Part shown: positions 30,439 to 38,962 of the stretch, one piece after another
How positions within the stretch are numbered: the stretch's first letter is position 1
Layout: every line of letters starts with the position of its first letter
Source: CAVVSQ01 sp963848825
Lineage (GTDB): Bacteria > Planctomycetota > Planctomycetia > Gemmatales > Gemmataceae
Direction: 5' to 3'
Assembly: GCA_963848825.1 (NCBI GenBank)
Contig: CAWKFA010000017.1
Location: 558,001 to 622,000 of the forward strand
Length of the DNA stretch: 64,000 bases
The notes under the pieces: generated by a model
Told to the model about the DNA's origin: nothing
The model's database searches: none
The model's input: only the letters and a program-made list of their open reading frames with translations
Translations under genes and position numbers: made by a program

Positions 30439-32259
30439 TCAATTGCAAATCGGAAAACGGGCATCAACGACGGAGGGAAAAGTAACAGGATCGAGCCGGC
30501 TGGCCGCGGCAAAGTCCAGATTCGCCCTGGCAAAGTCATTCATGTTGGACCATGCGGCGCCCGCAGGAATAAGCCAGGGCATTATTCGGATCGAGCCGGA
30601 TTGCCTCATCGAAGTCCCTGATGGCCTTGGGGTAATCCCTCTTAAACGACCAAGCGTAACCTCGCCTTACGTAAAGATTGGCATTATTGGACTCAAAACC
30701 GATCGCCTCGCTGTAGTCCTTGATAGCATTGTCGTATCTTTTTTTCAAACCAGGCGATACCACGAAGCAAAAAAACGTCGGAAAGGTTTGGATCGATCCG
30801 TATGGCTTCATCGTAGTCCCGAATGGCCTTGTCATAATCTCTCTTGACGCACCAGGCATTACCGCGGTTCTTGTAGGCGAACATGAAGTTCGGATTGAGC
30901 CGGATGGCTTCGTCATAATCTTTGATGGCCTTGTTGGGATTCGCGGTTGCGAACCATCCGTTTCCCCGATTGTAGTATGCATCTTCGTTGTTTGGATTGA
31001 GATGGATAGCCTCGTCATAATCTCTCATGGCGTTGTTGTAGTCTTTTTTTTCCGCCCATACGCTGCTACGGTTGCTGAACGCGCCGTCGTTCTTCGGATC
31101 GAGCCGAATGGCCTCGTTGTAATCTTGGATGCCCTATCGTGATCTTTTTTCCGACCAGGCAAAACCGCGGCTACTAAAGGACCCCGAGTTGTTCGGATCT
31201 AGCCGAATAGCCTCGTTGAAGTCGTTGATGGCGTCTTTATACTCGCCCTTGAGCAGGCGGACGTCACCCCGGTTGGAGTAATAGTAAGCATCGTTCGGTT
31301 TGAGCCGAATGGCCTCGGTATAATCCTGGATCGCCATGTCGTAATTGTTTTTGTTTCTCCATGCATTGCCCCGCGCCAGTAATTGAAGGCGTCGTTCGGA
31401 TCGAGGCGGATGGCTTCGCCGTAATCCCGGATCGCCTTGTCGTAGGCTTTATTGCAATACCAGGCGTAACCCCGCAAGTTGAAGGCGAAGGTGCTATTAG
31501 GGTCGAGGCGAATGGCCTCATCGTAGTCCTTGATAGCCTTGTCGTATTCCTTCAAATTTCCGCACGGTCGCGGCCACGGTTTATGTAAAAAAATGGATGC
31601 TTTGAGGCCCCTTGGCTTCTGTTTTCAAGTTGGCTACTGCTGTTTTGTCGCGATCGACGCCGTTGGAGGCCTGAAGGGCGGGCACGATTGCGGATTGCCT
31701 CGGGGCTGGCTGGAGGGCATAGCGGAGGTAGATCGTCGCGACATCAAGCCCAGCTGAAAGAAAGAATAGCGTGGCTACCATTGTCATACCGTTACGCTGT
31801 TTGTTCTGGAAGCAGAAGTAGGCGGGGATAGTAAAAAGTAGTCCCCAGACGCAATACGCTAAAGGCTGAACGCCGTGAGGACCGACAAGGAAGAGGATTG
31901 CGCCAACAATGAACATCACGTGCGCGGCGAGGCTGACAGTTCCCTTGTCCTGCCTTGTCTGTGCAGTTGTGCTTTGGCTTGCTTCTTTTTTGAATCTCTC
32001 AAGGGGAGTTGCTTCGTAAGTTGCCGATGCGCTCCTCGCGAGCATCACGGAGAAAGCAGTATTCACGGGCCTTGGTCCAAAGGCCGCCGGTTTGTTTTAC
32101 GAGGTCATCGGCTTCTATCTCTCCATTAGCCGCATTTTCGATCAACTCGGCCAGTGTCAATGGGCCGATCTCTTTGCCAGCGTTAATGACGTGCCATTCG
32201 GCGTTTCTTGCTGGGTCGACGGCCGCCACGGGCAACGCTTTGATTCGTTCGTCGATCAT
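30439..32259 (-). CDS. GYF_2-TM-TPR membrane protein (multiple frameshifts)
   Basis: About 600 codons. N-terminal GYF_2-like domain (EWHVINAGKEIGPLTLAEL...IEADDLV..GLWTKAREY), then two or three hydrophobic segments (HVMFIVGAILFLVGP, LAYCVWGLLFTIPAYFCF, MVATLFFLSAGLDVATIYL), then about nine TPR units of 34 residues with the consensus YDKAIRDYDEAIRLDPN..AY.NRG.AW. At least six frame changes occur, many inside the repeat. The true end is probably at 30439, after NDFARANLDFAAASRLDP. GYF_2 domains in planctomycetes and relatives usually sit in envelope or sensing proteins. It is cargo of the element. An IS sits 59 bp upstream of its start. Confidence 0.7.
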
Positions 32260-32318
32260 GGGGAACCGTTCCTCTCGCCGTGGGTGCATTGGCAATCTGC
32301 CGGGTTTGGCTGCTCCAA

Positions 32319-32335
32319 TGCTCTGTTGAAATCCT
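32319..32335 (+). repeat. Left inverted repeat of the IS
   Basis: TGCTCTGTTGAAATCCT; perfect complement of 33291-33307. Confidence 0.9.
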
Positions 32336-32371
32336 GAATCGATCTGCAGCTGCGGTATCTAACTATGTACT

Positions 32372-33291
32372 ATGACTACTCAAACCACACGACCTATGAC
32401 CAAGTCGCCCCGTGCCGTGGCTCGGGCGGCGTACCGCCTGGCCAAGGGAGCCATGCCGGAATATTCCTCGAAGTTCTCCAGGACCGATTTCACCCAGCAT
32501 CAATTGTTTGCCTTGCTCGTTCTCAAAACGTTTTGCAAGACCGATTACCGCGGTCTCGTCTTCCTGCTCAAGGATTTTCGCGAACTCCGCGAGGACCTCG
32601 ATTTGAAGGAAGACAAACTCCCGCACTACTCCACACTCTGCAAGGCCGCTTCGCGGCTGTTAAAAAAGGGGAGGCGTTTTTCCTTAACGTCTGTGCCACG
32701 GTGTGCGCTGAAGAGTGCGGCCTGATCGGCGAGCAACCCCAGGCCGCCGTCGATGCCACCGGCATGGATACCCAGCACGCCTCACGCTATTACTTCACGT
32801 GCGCCGGTAAGGATCAGTCTGCTCGTTCGTGGACCAAGTTGACGGTGGTCTGCGACACCGGTAGCCATTTCTTCACTTCTGCCACCGTTAGCATCGGCCC
32901 CAGTAATGACTCGCCGGAGTTTACGCCGGCAATGCAGCAATCCAGCTTTTGCGTCCATTGGGACACGGTGCTGGGGGATGCCGCTTATGACAGCGAGGCC
33001 AACCACAGCCTCTGCCGTCAGGATCTGGGCATCCGCTCGACGGTCATTCCCATCAATCGCCGCAACCAAGGCCGGCGTTGGCCCCAGAGCAAGTATCGCC
33101 GACAGATGAAACGCCGCTTCCATCGCCGTAAGTATGGTCAGCGCTGGCAAGCCGAAAGCGCGTTCTCGCGTCACAAACGCCTGCTCGGCCCTGCCCTGCG
33201 CGGGCGATCCGATCCATCCCGTGCCAACGAATGTCGTCTTCGAGTCTTAACCCACAACCTCATGCTATTAGCAGCTGTAAATTCAAGCTAA
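32372..33291 (+). CDS. DDE transposase, IS4/IS5 superfamily (one frameshift)
   Basis: RNase-H-fold transposase of about 306 aa. The N-terminal helical domain (FTQHQLFALLVLKTFCKTDYRGL) is followed by the catalytic residues: Asp in AAVDATGMD, Asp in LGDAAYDSE, Glu in RWQAESAFSRHKR. The single frame change is near 32665, in a run of six A followed by GGGG. If this shift is real it could be programmed frameshifting, known in other IS families, but similar shifts occur across the whole window. The start is at ATG 32372. Confidence 0.85.
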
Positions 33292-33307
33292 GGATTTCAA
33301 CAGAGCA
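33291..33307 (-). repeat. Right inverted repeat of the IS
   Basis: AGGATTTCAACAGAGCA; its outer end abuts the second CTGCTCCAA target copy. The transposase stop codon overlaps its first base. Confidence 0.9.
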
Positions 33308-33412
33308 CTGCTCCAACTTAGGTTGTAAATCTTGGAAAAGCAAAAAAGATGAGGTGATAACCGCACGCCCGACATCGGACTTTTCGCGAAGGCAGGGAAC
33401 ACTTGACAATTC

Positions 33413-33856
33413 TCAGGACCATTCCAGCGCCGTTAGCTCGGGGATCACTTCGCCGTCGTCAACCGGTGGAAAGGTCCCCGAATGAATGGTGAAAATGACC
33501 CCATCCCGCGAGGGCTCAGTGTTGCCGCCGCCGATACGGACGTCCTGGGGAAGGTTTTTAATCCAACTAGCCCCGTTGTAACCTTTGAGATGCGCGAGAA
33601 GAAGCCTCCCAGGCACGAACAAAGTCTTAATCCTTTGCGGCGGGTTCTTGCCCAAACGGCTGCCTGTAGGCCCAGCTGCCGGTGATACTGCCGCCATTCG
33701 CCCTGATGCTTCCAACGCGGCCAGACAGGTCAGGAGTTTGTCCGGATGTTCCGCCCATGGCGAGTAGAAGCCCCGCCAATACTGATGGCGGTTTGGCGTC
33801 TGGTATCCCCAGGTTCCGATAGGCCCAGAGCTGCTGTCCCTATTCCACGGCGGGGG
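33413..33856 (-). CDS. Hypothetical protein fragment in the element
   Basis: Open frame with protein-like content: GTWGYQTPNRHQYWRGFYSPWAEHPDKLL at the 5' side and LLLAHLKGYNGASWIKNLPQDV..TEPSRDGVIFTIHSGTFPPVDDGE at the 3' side. There is no ATG in the open part; a TTG lies at 33715 and an in-frame stop at 33857-33859. Probably part of a frameshifted or truncated gene. I do not recognise the family. Confidence 0.35.
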   Translation of the reverse strand, partial: PPPWNRDSSSGPIGTWGYQTPNRHQYWRGFYSPWAEHPDKLLTCLAALEASGRMAAVSPAAGPTGSRLGKNPPQRIKTLFVPGRLLLAHLKGYNGASWIKNLPQDVRIGGGNTEPSRDGVIFTIHSGTFPPVDDGEVIPELTALEWS

Positions 33857-34471
33857 TCAATTCCGAACGACGGGGCCGGCCGCTCCGTTTTCCATCGAGG
33901 TCTTTAAGTCCCATTATTATCCTTGCTACCTTTGCGTGTTAACTGTCCGCCTTGAGAGCCCAACTCAATGCATTTCTGATTGCCCAAGGGGTTGGACCAT
34001 GACAATATACAGTCAGGAAAGAACTTATGGCAAGTAATCGTGCTATTGAGAGATGATAAACGATCTTTTCGAGTTGGCGAAGACGGCCGCGCGGGCGCGG
34101 GGAGGAAGCCTAGGCTCCAAGCCCTTTTTTGAAAACCTAGGCGTTTCCTCACAAAGTAAGCATTGACCCCGAAAAATAAGCTTTAATTGGGCAGAAGTAG
34201 TCTTGTGCGAATGGCGGGCCTTACCCTAGACGGCGATGGAACTTGGTGCCGATAGCCCCTCCGCTGTGGCTCGATTTATCTGCCCCTTGAGCGGTTGCTG
34301 CAAGTGCCATCCGCAGATTCTTCGGGATCGATTGATGGGACGGGCGATCCCTAAACAGCCATGGAACCAGCGCACATGCCGGGGGGCTGTGGCTCAAGGC
34401 TGGGCCACTGGGCTAGTGCTCGGGAATCGGTTCGATCAAGACCACGGCTGGGCCATGGTTCTGCCATCGAA
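33857..34471. other. Stretch with no supported gene
   Basis: About 615 bp. A short minus-strand piece near 33845-33910 (GLKDLDGKRSGRPRRSEL) looks like a helix-turn-helix linker of a transposase, but nothing continues it. The rest shows no coherent coding signal. Confidence 0.3.
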
Positions 34472-34777
34472 TCATCGATTGTTTGGTGGCGTGGGCAGGG
34501 AGCGAAAATGCGGGGCAACGTAGGTCCCATCATTTCGAGTGTACCCGTTCACATGTACCGGACTATTGGTCGGGTATGGGGTGACGCGCGGCTCATAATA
34601 CCCCTTCTGGCTCTTGGATGGCACTACGGCGTTCGTAGACCATCCGGCGGCCTGCGGGGACGTGTACGGCCTGACCGTTTGCTTTGGCGGTGCGTATCCG
34701 TTCTGGCCATGTGCCGGCGCCCCGCTCGCGACAATGAAAATGATCGCTGCAAGAAAGCCCGCTATTGCTCGAAACAT
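34472..34777 (-). CDS. Small secreted protein with C-terminal 'GYTRNDGTYVAPH' motif
   Basis: About 101 residues. Signal peptide FRAIAGFLAAIIFIVASGAPAHGQ with a cleavage site after AHG, a Pro/Thr/Tyr-rich middle, then VHVNGYTRNDGTYVAPHFRSLP. This tail (VxGYxRxDGTYVxPHxR) is widespread in small exported bacterial proteins of unknown function. The start ATG at 34777 has GGAG upstream. It is the last intact gene before the right end of the element, so it is probably cargo or host-derived. Confidence 0.65.
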   Translation of the reverse strand: MFRAIAGFLAAIIFIVASGAPAHGQNGYAPPKQTVRPYTSPQAAGWSTNAVVPSKSQKGYYEPRVTPYPTNSPVHVNGYTRNDGTYVAPHFRSLPTPPNNR

Positions 34778-34937
34778 CCAAAACTCCAAGGTAAGGGTTT
34801 TGCCGGCCGAGACAACTGTACTACCGGAACCGAGCTTGTCAAAGCCGGTGGGCTTCTACCTGCCACGCTGTTGCCCTGCCTCTCCGCATGAATCCAGCAA
34901 GGCCCCAGGGGACGGACGGGGCCTCGCTGGGCGTTTC

Positions 34938-35075
34938 CTATGCGTCCTTGGTGGCTGCGTCGATCATTGCGATGATGCCCGCGCAGGATCGCCGCCGGCA
35001 ACGTCGCCCAAGCGTCGATAAGGCGTTCCAGATTGCGGTCGCTTTTGTTCTTACTGCTGACTGTACTGCGGGCAT
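34938..35075 (-). pseudogene. Short integrase-tail-like fragment near the right end
   Basis: Reads MPAVQSAVRTKATAIWNALS and on to a TAG at 34938. The first residues match the integrase tail PAVQSAV at the left end; at DNA level TGCCCGCAGTACARTCAGCAGTARGAA is shared with only two differences. It may be a remnant of a second integrase or a short conserved end sequence of the element. The other sequence between 34778 and 35129 shows no gene. Confidence 0.4.
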
Positions 35076-35129
35076 TTGAAGGGTCGTTGTTGCAAGATAT
35101 GGTGCAATCTGCACCTGCGGAATCGTTCC

Positions 35130-35199
35130 GGGGACTTAAAATCCCCTCCTGGGTAACTGGGGTGTGGGTTCGAATCCCACCGCGGCCAGTCGCATTTTC
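35130..35199 (+). repeat. attR: right 70-bp direct repeat
   Basis: Perfect copy of 24873-24942: the 3' part of tRNA-Leu without its 5' half. It marks the right boundary of the element. Host sequence resumes after GCATTTTC. Confidence 0.95.
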
Positions 35200-35325
35200 G
35201 CCGGCCACCGGAAGCTTACTGCTGGTGAATTATCTCCTTTTGTGTAGGTACACATTTTGCACCAAATCCCGAGGTAGCCAGCGCATTTTGGTTCCCTGAG
35301 GACCGCACATAGCGGGAGGTGCAAT

Positions 35326-35812
35326 ATGAAGAGTAAACTGCTGAGAGCGTCTCTCATCGTTCTTTTAAGTGGCGTAGGTTGGCTTACCATGACTCCGCAA
35401 CCGGCTCACGGGCAGGTCATAGCCGTTGCGGCGGGCATTTGGGGTTGGCGATATCGTTGCGCCCAGAGTCGGCGGGCCCTTCATCGCTCCGGAATACCGG
35501 TTTCGCCCGTTTGCCGAACTGCGAAGCGATGGGTATGGCGAATTTACCCCTGAACGCCAGGCTCACGTGATCGTGACAGTTCCAGATGCCAACGCCAAGG
35601 TCTGGATCCAGGGCCAGCTCATGTCGGAGAGCGGCACTCGGCGGGCCTTTGCGTCGCCGATGCTGGAGCCTGGCTTTACCTACAGTTACGAGATCCGTGC
35701 CCGTTGGGGCGACGCGCAGCAAACCACGGAGCAAACTCGCACGATTAACGTTCGCCCGGGCCAAGAGATAGACGTCGATTTCTCACGGCCGCCGGTCAGA
35801 ACCGATCGGTGA
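35326..35812 (+). CDS. TIGR03000-domain secreted protein (one frameshift)
   Basis: Signal peptide KSKLLRASLIVLLSGVGWL..AHGQ, then after a frame change near 35430 the planctomycete TIGR03000 domain: AHVIVTVPDANAKVWIQGQLM, GTRRAFASPMLEPGFTYSYEIRARW, TRTINVRPGQEIDVDF. Total ~161 aa. Function unknown; exported and planctomycete-specific. It is the first host gene right of the integrated element and is followed by a strong hairpin. Confidence 0.78.
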
Positions 35813-35827
35813 TTTATTGATGGAAGC

Positions 35828-35852
35828 GGCCGGGGTCCCTTGGGCCCCGGCC
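35828..35852 (+). terminator. GC-rich hairpin between convergent genes
   Basis: GGCCGGGG pairs with CCCCGGCC over a 9-nt loop that can pair further (CCC/GGG). It lies 15 nt after the TIGR03000 stop and before the phosphate transporter stop on the other strand. Confidence 0.6.
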
Positions 35853-35899
35853 AGATGCAATCGATTGTTTCTTGGCAGACCAACTGGCCGGCCCTAAAG

Positions 35900-36980
35900 C
35901 TACTCAAATAACTTGAATATCCCTACGCTGGCCGCGGCCATCAAGGCCGATCCCGGGATGGTAAGCATCCAGGCCCAGACGACTCGGCCGGCAACGCCCC
36001 AGCGAACCGCTGAAAAGCGCTTGAGGGCGCCGACACCCATGATGGCGCCGGTAATGGTGTGGGTGGTGCTTATCGGAATTCCCTTTATGAACGTCGTCAG
36101 TCCCAGCGTAATAGCGGCGCCGGTTTCGGCGCAAAAGCCATCGACCGGCCTTAGCTTGATGATGCGCTGGCCCATCGTTTTCACGATGCGCCAACCCCCG
36201 CACAAGGTCCCCAGACCCATGGCCAGATGGCAAAGCAGTACGACCTCGGTCGGCACTTCCGTCGGCGTGGGGAAGTTTTGGCCCTTGCCGCTGGCGGCGA
36301 TGAGCAGCACGAAAATGATGCCCATGGTTTTTTGCGCGTCGTTGCCGCCGTGGGCCAGGCTGAAGAACGCGGCCGACAGCAGTTGTCCGCGGCGAAAGAC
36401 TTTGTCGACGCGCAGCGGGCTCCAGTGACGAAAAAGCCATACGACGGCAATGGCAATGGAGGTCCCCAGGAACATGCCGATCAAAGGGGCCAGGACGAGA
36501 AACATGCTTATCCAGAACAGGCCGCCCATATGCAAGCAGCCCAGGTCCCCCTTGGTCAGGGTCAGCCGCCCCCACCATGCCGCCAATGAGGGCATGAGAG
36601 GAACTGGTCGGCAGTCCAAGGTACCAGGTGAGGATATTCCAGCTGCAGGCCGCCACCAGCGTGGCGGCAATCAACTGGTTGGCGGAATCCTGGTCCTGGA
36701 TCAGACGTTGATCGACGATATCGCCTTGAATGGTGGCCGCGACTTTGAGAGGAAAGATGAGGAACGCCGCGAAGTTGAAAAATGCGGCCCACAGGACCGC
36801 CACCTGCGGACTGAGCACGCGGGTGGATACCACGGTGGCAATGGAGTTGGCTGAATCGTGCAGGCCATTGAGAAAGTCAAACGCCAGGGCCAGGAAAATC
36901 AGGGCCAAAACGAGCCACGACAACTGCATGAAATGGCTGGTGCCGAAGTTATCGGCGGCCACATGAAAAAAGTGAAACAT
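35900..36980 (-). CDS. pit: PiT-family inorganic phosphate permease (one frameshift)
   Basis: Integral membrane phosphate transporter, ~360 aa, about ten hydrophobic segments. PiT signatures are FDFLNGLHDSANSIATVVSTRVL near the N-terminus and SLAHGGNDAQKTMGII in the middle; also GLPTSSSHALIGG and GIPISTTHTITGAIMG, the duplicated motif. One frame change lies near 36580. The start ATG at 36980 overlaps the region of the DUF47 stop (36983) and has AAGGGA, so the two are translationally coupled. Confidence 0.9.
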
Positions 36981-36982
36981 GC

Positions 36983-37585
36983 TCAAGTCCCTTTGATGAC
37001 GATCTCGGAAATGACCTGAGCCACATCCTTGCAGGCGTCCACCGTCTCCTCGAGCCAGCCATAGAGTTCACGCCATTTGATCAGGCCAAGAACGTCGGTG
37101 GTGCAATTGGCGAACAGGGCGGCATCTTCCTCACGATAGAGCATGTCGGCTTCATTCTCGAGGCGGGTAATATTTAGCAAACGGGCCTGGATTTCATCTG
37201 GTTTGCGCAGGTTGCGACACAGGCGGATGGCGTCTTGCAAGTTACTGCAACAATCCATGATGATGCGTGCCAGGCTGACCGCGGCCGCCGTCGGCTTTTC
37301 CAGTTGAAAGACCTTGAAGCGATGGGCCGTTTCTTCCATGTGATCGAGAATATCATCGAGCTTGCTGGCGAGCGTGTGAATGTCTTCCCGATCGAACGGG
37401 GTGATAAAAGTCCGATCGAGGGCCTTGATGATTTTTTCGACCTGGATGTCGCAGGCTTCCTCGTCCGCCTTAATTTGGGCGGTGCGCGTCTTCAAGTTGT
37501 CGTAAATCGTAACCATGTCGAGGAACTTGACAGCGGCCCCGTGAATCGTGGCGGCGACATCCTCGAACATATCGAAAAAACGCAT
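36983..37585 (-). CDS. DUF47 / PhoU-like partner of PiT
   Basis: All-helical protein of ~200 aa: RFFDMFEDVAATIHGAAVKFLDM, then EKIIKALDRTFITPFDREDIHTLASKLDDILDHMEETAHR, the classic DUF47 signature. It regulates or assists the PiT permease encoded directly downstream. The frame stays open to a TTG at 37663; the ATG at 37585 gives a start just before the FFD motif, slightly shorter than usual, so the TTG cannot be ruled out. Confidence 0.88.
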   Translation of the reverse strand: MRFFDMFEDVAATIHGAAVKFLDMVTIYDNLKTRTAQIKADEEACDIQVEKIIKALDRTFITPFDREDIHTLASKLDDILDHMEETAHRFKVFQLEKPTAAAVSLARIIMDCCSNLQDAIRLCRNLRKPDEIQARLLNITRLENEADMLYREEDAALFANCTTDVLGLIKWRELYGWLEETVDACKDVAQVISEIVIKGT

Positions 37586-37898
37586 TTCGCGCGGATGAGA
37601 CTGAAGCGCATGTTCGACTATCTCCGGGAGAGTAAGCGCTCGCTTTGGGACTCGTGTAAACAACAGCTTTCTCTTGCTGAGCTTTCGTGACTTTTTATGG
37701 ATTTTGCCCGCTTGAAATTGTACCGGCCATCTTTTTTTGCATTATTAAGTGTTGACGAACGATTGGCGGCGTGCGGTAATCGAGTACTTTGCTGGGCTGG
37801 TGCCAGGTGCGCCAGGTAGGAACCGGACTGCCTCACGGGCGCGGAGAACGCCTTTGAGCCGTAATCTCTCGGGCCGAATCACAATTCAGGAGACAACG

Positions 37899-38714
37899 AT
37901 GAAGAAATTGTTGATGACCATGGTGGGCGTTCTGCTGATGACCGCGTTTTCTTTTGCGGCGGATGAGTGGAAGCCGCGCTTTGCGCTGCAACTCTATTCG
38001 TTTCGCGACCGTTCCTTCATCGAAGCAGTGAAAACGGCGAAAAAGCTGGGCTTCGAATATGTCGAGGCCTATCCGGGGCAACAGCTGGGCGGCGACCTGA
38101 AAGGGTCGACCAATTTTACCATGTCGGCGGAAAATCGCGCCAAGGTGAAGGACTTCCTGGCCAACGAGAAAGTCAAGCTCGTCAGCTACGGCGTGGCCGG
38201 CGCCAAGGACGAGTATGGCTGGCGCGACCTTTTCGGTTTCGCCAAGGACATGGGCATTGAGATCATTCAGGTCGAGGCCGGCAAGGATGCCAAGACGTGG
38301 GACCTGCTGAACAAACTCGCCCAGGAATATGCGATCAAGGTTGGAGTGCACAACCACACGCAGGCCGCCGGGTTTCCCGATAAAGTTGCTGCGGACCTCA
38401 AGGGCCGGCCGTTTATCGGCTCCGGCGCCGATATTGGACACTGGGCTGCCGCCGGAGTTGTTCCCGTCGAAGGCGTGAAGAAGCTTGAGGGCCGTTTTGT
38501 CACGATGCACATGGTGGAGATGAGCAAGATTGGCGAAGGCGGAAAAATTGTACCCTTCGGCCAGGGCGCGTCGGAGCTCGCAAAAGTGCTCGACGAACTC
38601 AAGCGTCAAAAATTTGAAGGCACCATTACTTGTGAATACGAACGCCCGTCGCCCAACCTGGAAGCGGAGATTGCCGAGTGCGTGAAGTGGTATCAGGCCT
38701 ATTTCAAGAAGTAA
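37899..38714 (+). CDS. Secreted sugar phosphate isomerase/epimerase-like TIM barrel
   Basis: 271 aa. Signal peptide (KKLLMTMVGVLLMTAFSFAA), then an AP-endonuclease-2-type TIM barrel: FALQLYSFRDRSFIEAVKTAKKLGFEYVEAYPG, VGVHNHTQAAGFPDK, GADIGHWAAAGV, GTITCEYERP. Metal-binding His/Asp/Glu are present at barrel-like positions. Planctomycetes have many exported members of this family; the substrate is unknown. CAGGAGACAACG precedes the start. The frame is intact and a strong hairpin follows. Confidence 0.85.
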   Translation: MKKLLMTMVGVLLMTAFSFAADEWKPRFALQLYSFRDRSFIEAVKTAKKLGFEYVEAYPGQQLGGDLKGSTNFTMSAENRAKVKDFLANEKVKLVSYGVAGAKDEYGWRDLFGFAKDMGIEIIQVEAGKDAKTWDLLNKLAQEYAIKVGVHNHTQAAGFPDKVAADLKGRPFIGSGADIGHWAAAGVVPVEGVKKLEGRFVTMHMVEMSKIGEGGKIVPFGQGASELAKVLDELKRQKFEGTITCEYERPSPNLEAEIAECVKWYQAYFKK

Positions 38715-38730
38715 ATTCGCGATGAACCTT

Positions 38731-38756
38731 CGGCGGCGAGGGAGTCCTCGCCGCCG
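38731..38756 (+). terminator. Perfect 11-bp hairpin after the isomerase gene
   Basis: CGGCGGCGAGG/CCTCGCCGCCG with loop GAGT, 16 nt after the stop codon. A second, 8-bp hairpin follows at 38765-38786 (GGCGAGCC/GGCTCGCC). No T-run. Confidence 0.55.
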
Positions 38757-38962
38757 GCGGTGACGGCGAGCCGCACCCGGCTCGCCCGCGAATTCGCGTT
38801 ATCATGTTTCGGGCAGGATTCATGCCGCCACATCCCGCTTCTAAAGCAACATCTGCCAGAACTTCCTTCGCTCCGTGGGGTTTATTTAGATGCTATGATT
38901 GAGTGGCCCACTTTCCGCCCGAAAAAGTCGGTCTAGCGTAAACACCAACAGAGTCTACTGTT

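Larger units (their letters stand above)
32319..33307 (+). mobile_element. Insertion sequence, 989 bp, IS4/IS5-type
   Basis: Perfect 17-bp terminal inverted repeats: TGCTCTGTTGAAATCCT at 32319-32335 and its complement at 33291-33307. Flanked by a perfect 9-bp direct repeat CTGCTCCAA (32310-32318 and 33308-33316), the target duplication. One transposase gene fills it. Perfect ends and duplication indicate a recent insertion, between the GYF-TPR gene and the sequence to its right. Confidence 0.93.

Noticed and set aside
31361..31588. Plus-strand ORFs opposite the TPR array (also 30720-31142)
   Set aside because: Regular repeats in the TPR gene keep the opposite frame open; the minus-strand TPR consensus is clear.
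32372..33291. Programmed frameshift in the transposase
   Set aside because: Possible at the A6G4 run, but equal shifts occur throughout unrelated genes, so an error is more likely; kept only as a check in findings.
34762..35208. Minus-strand ORF beginning MAGENATGRGGIRTHTPVTQEG
   Set aside because: This is antisense to the tRNA-Leu repeat; the same peptide is a known false protein from tRNA regions. The rest has no coding character except the short integrase-tail match.
38731..38786. Possible CRISPR-like or transposon inverted repeat
   Set aside because: Two unrelated GC-rich hairpins after a gene; not repeated and better explained as terminators.
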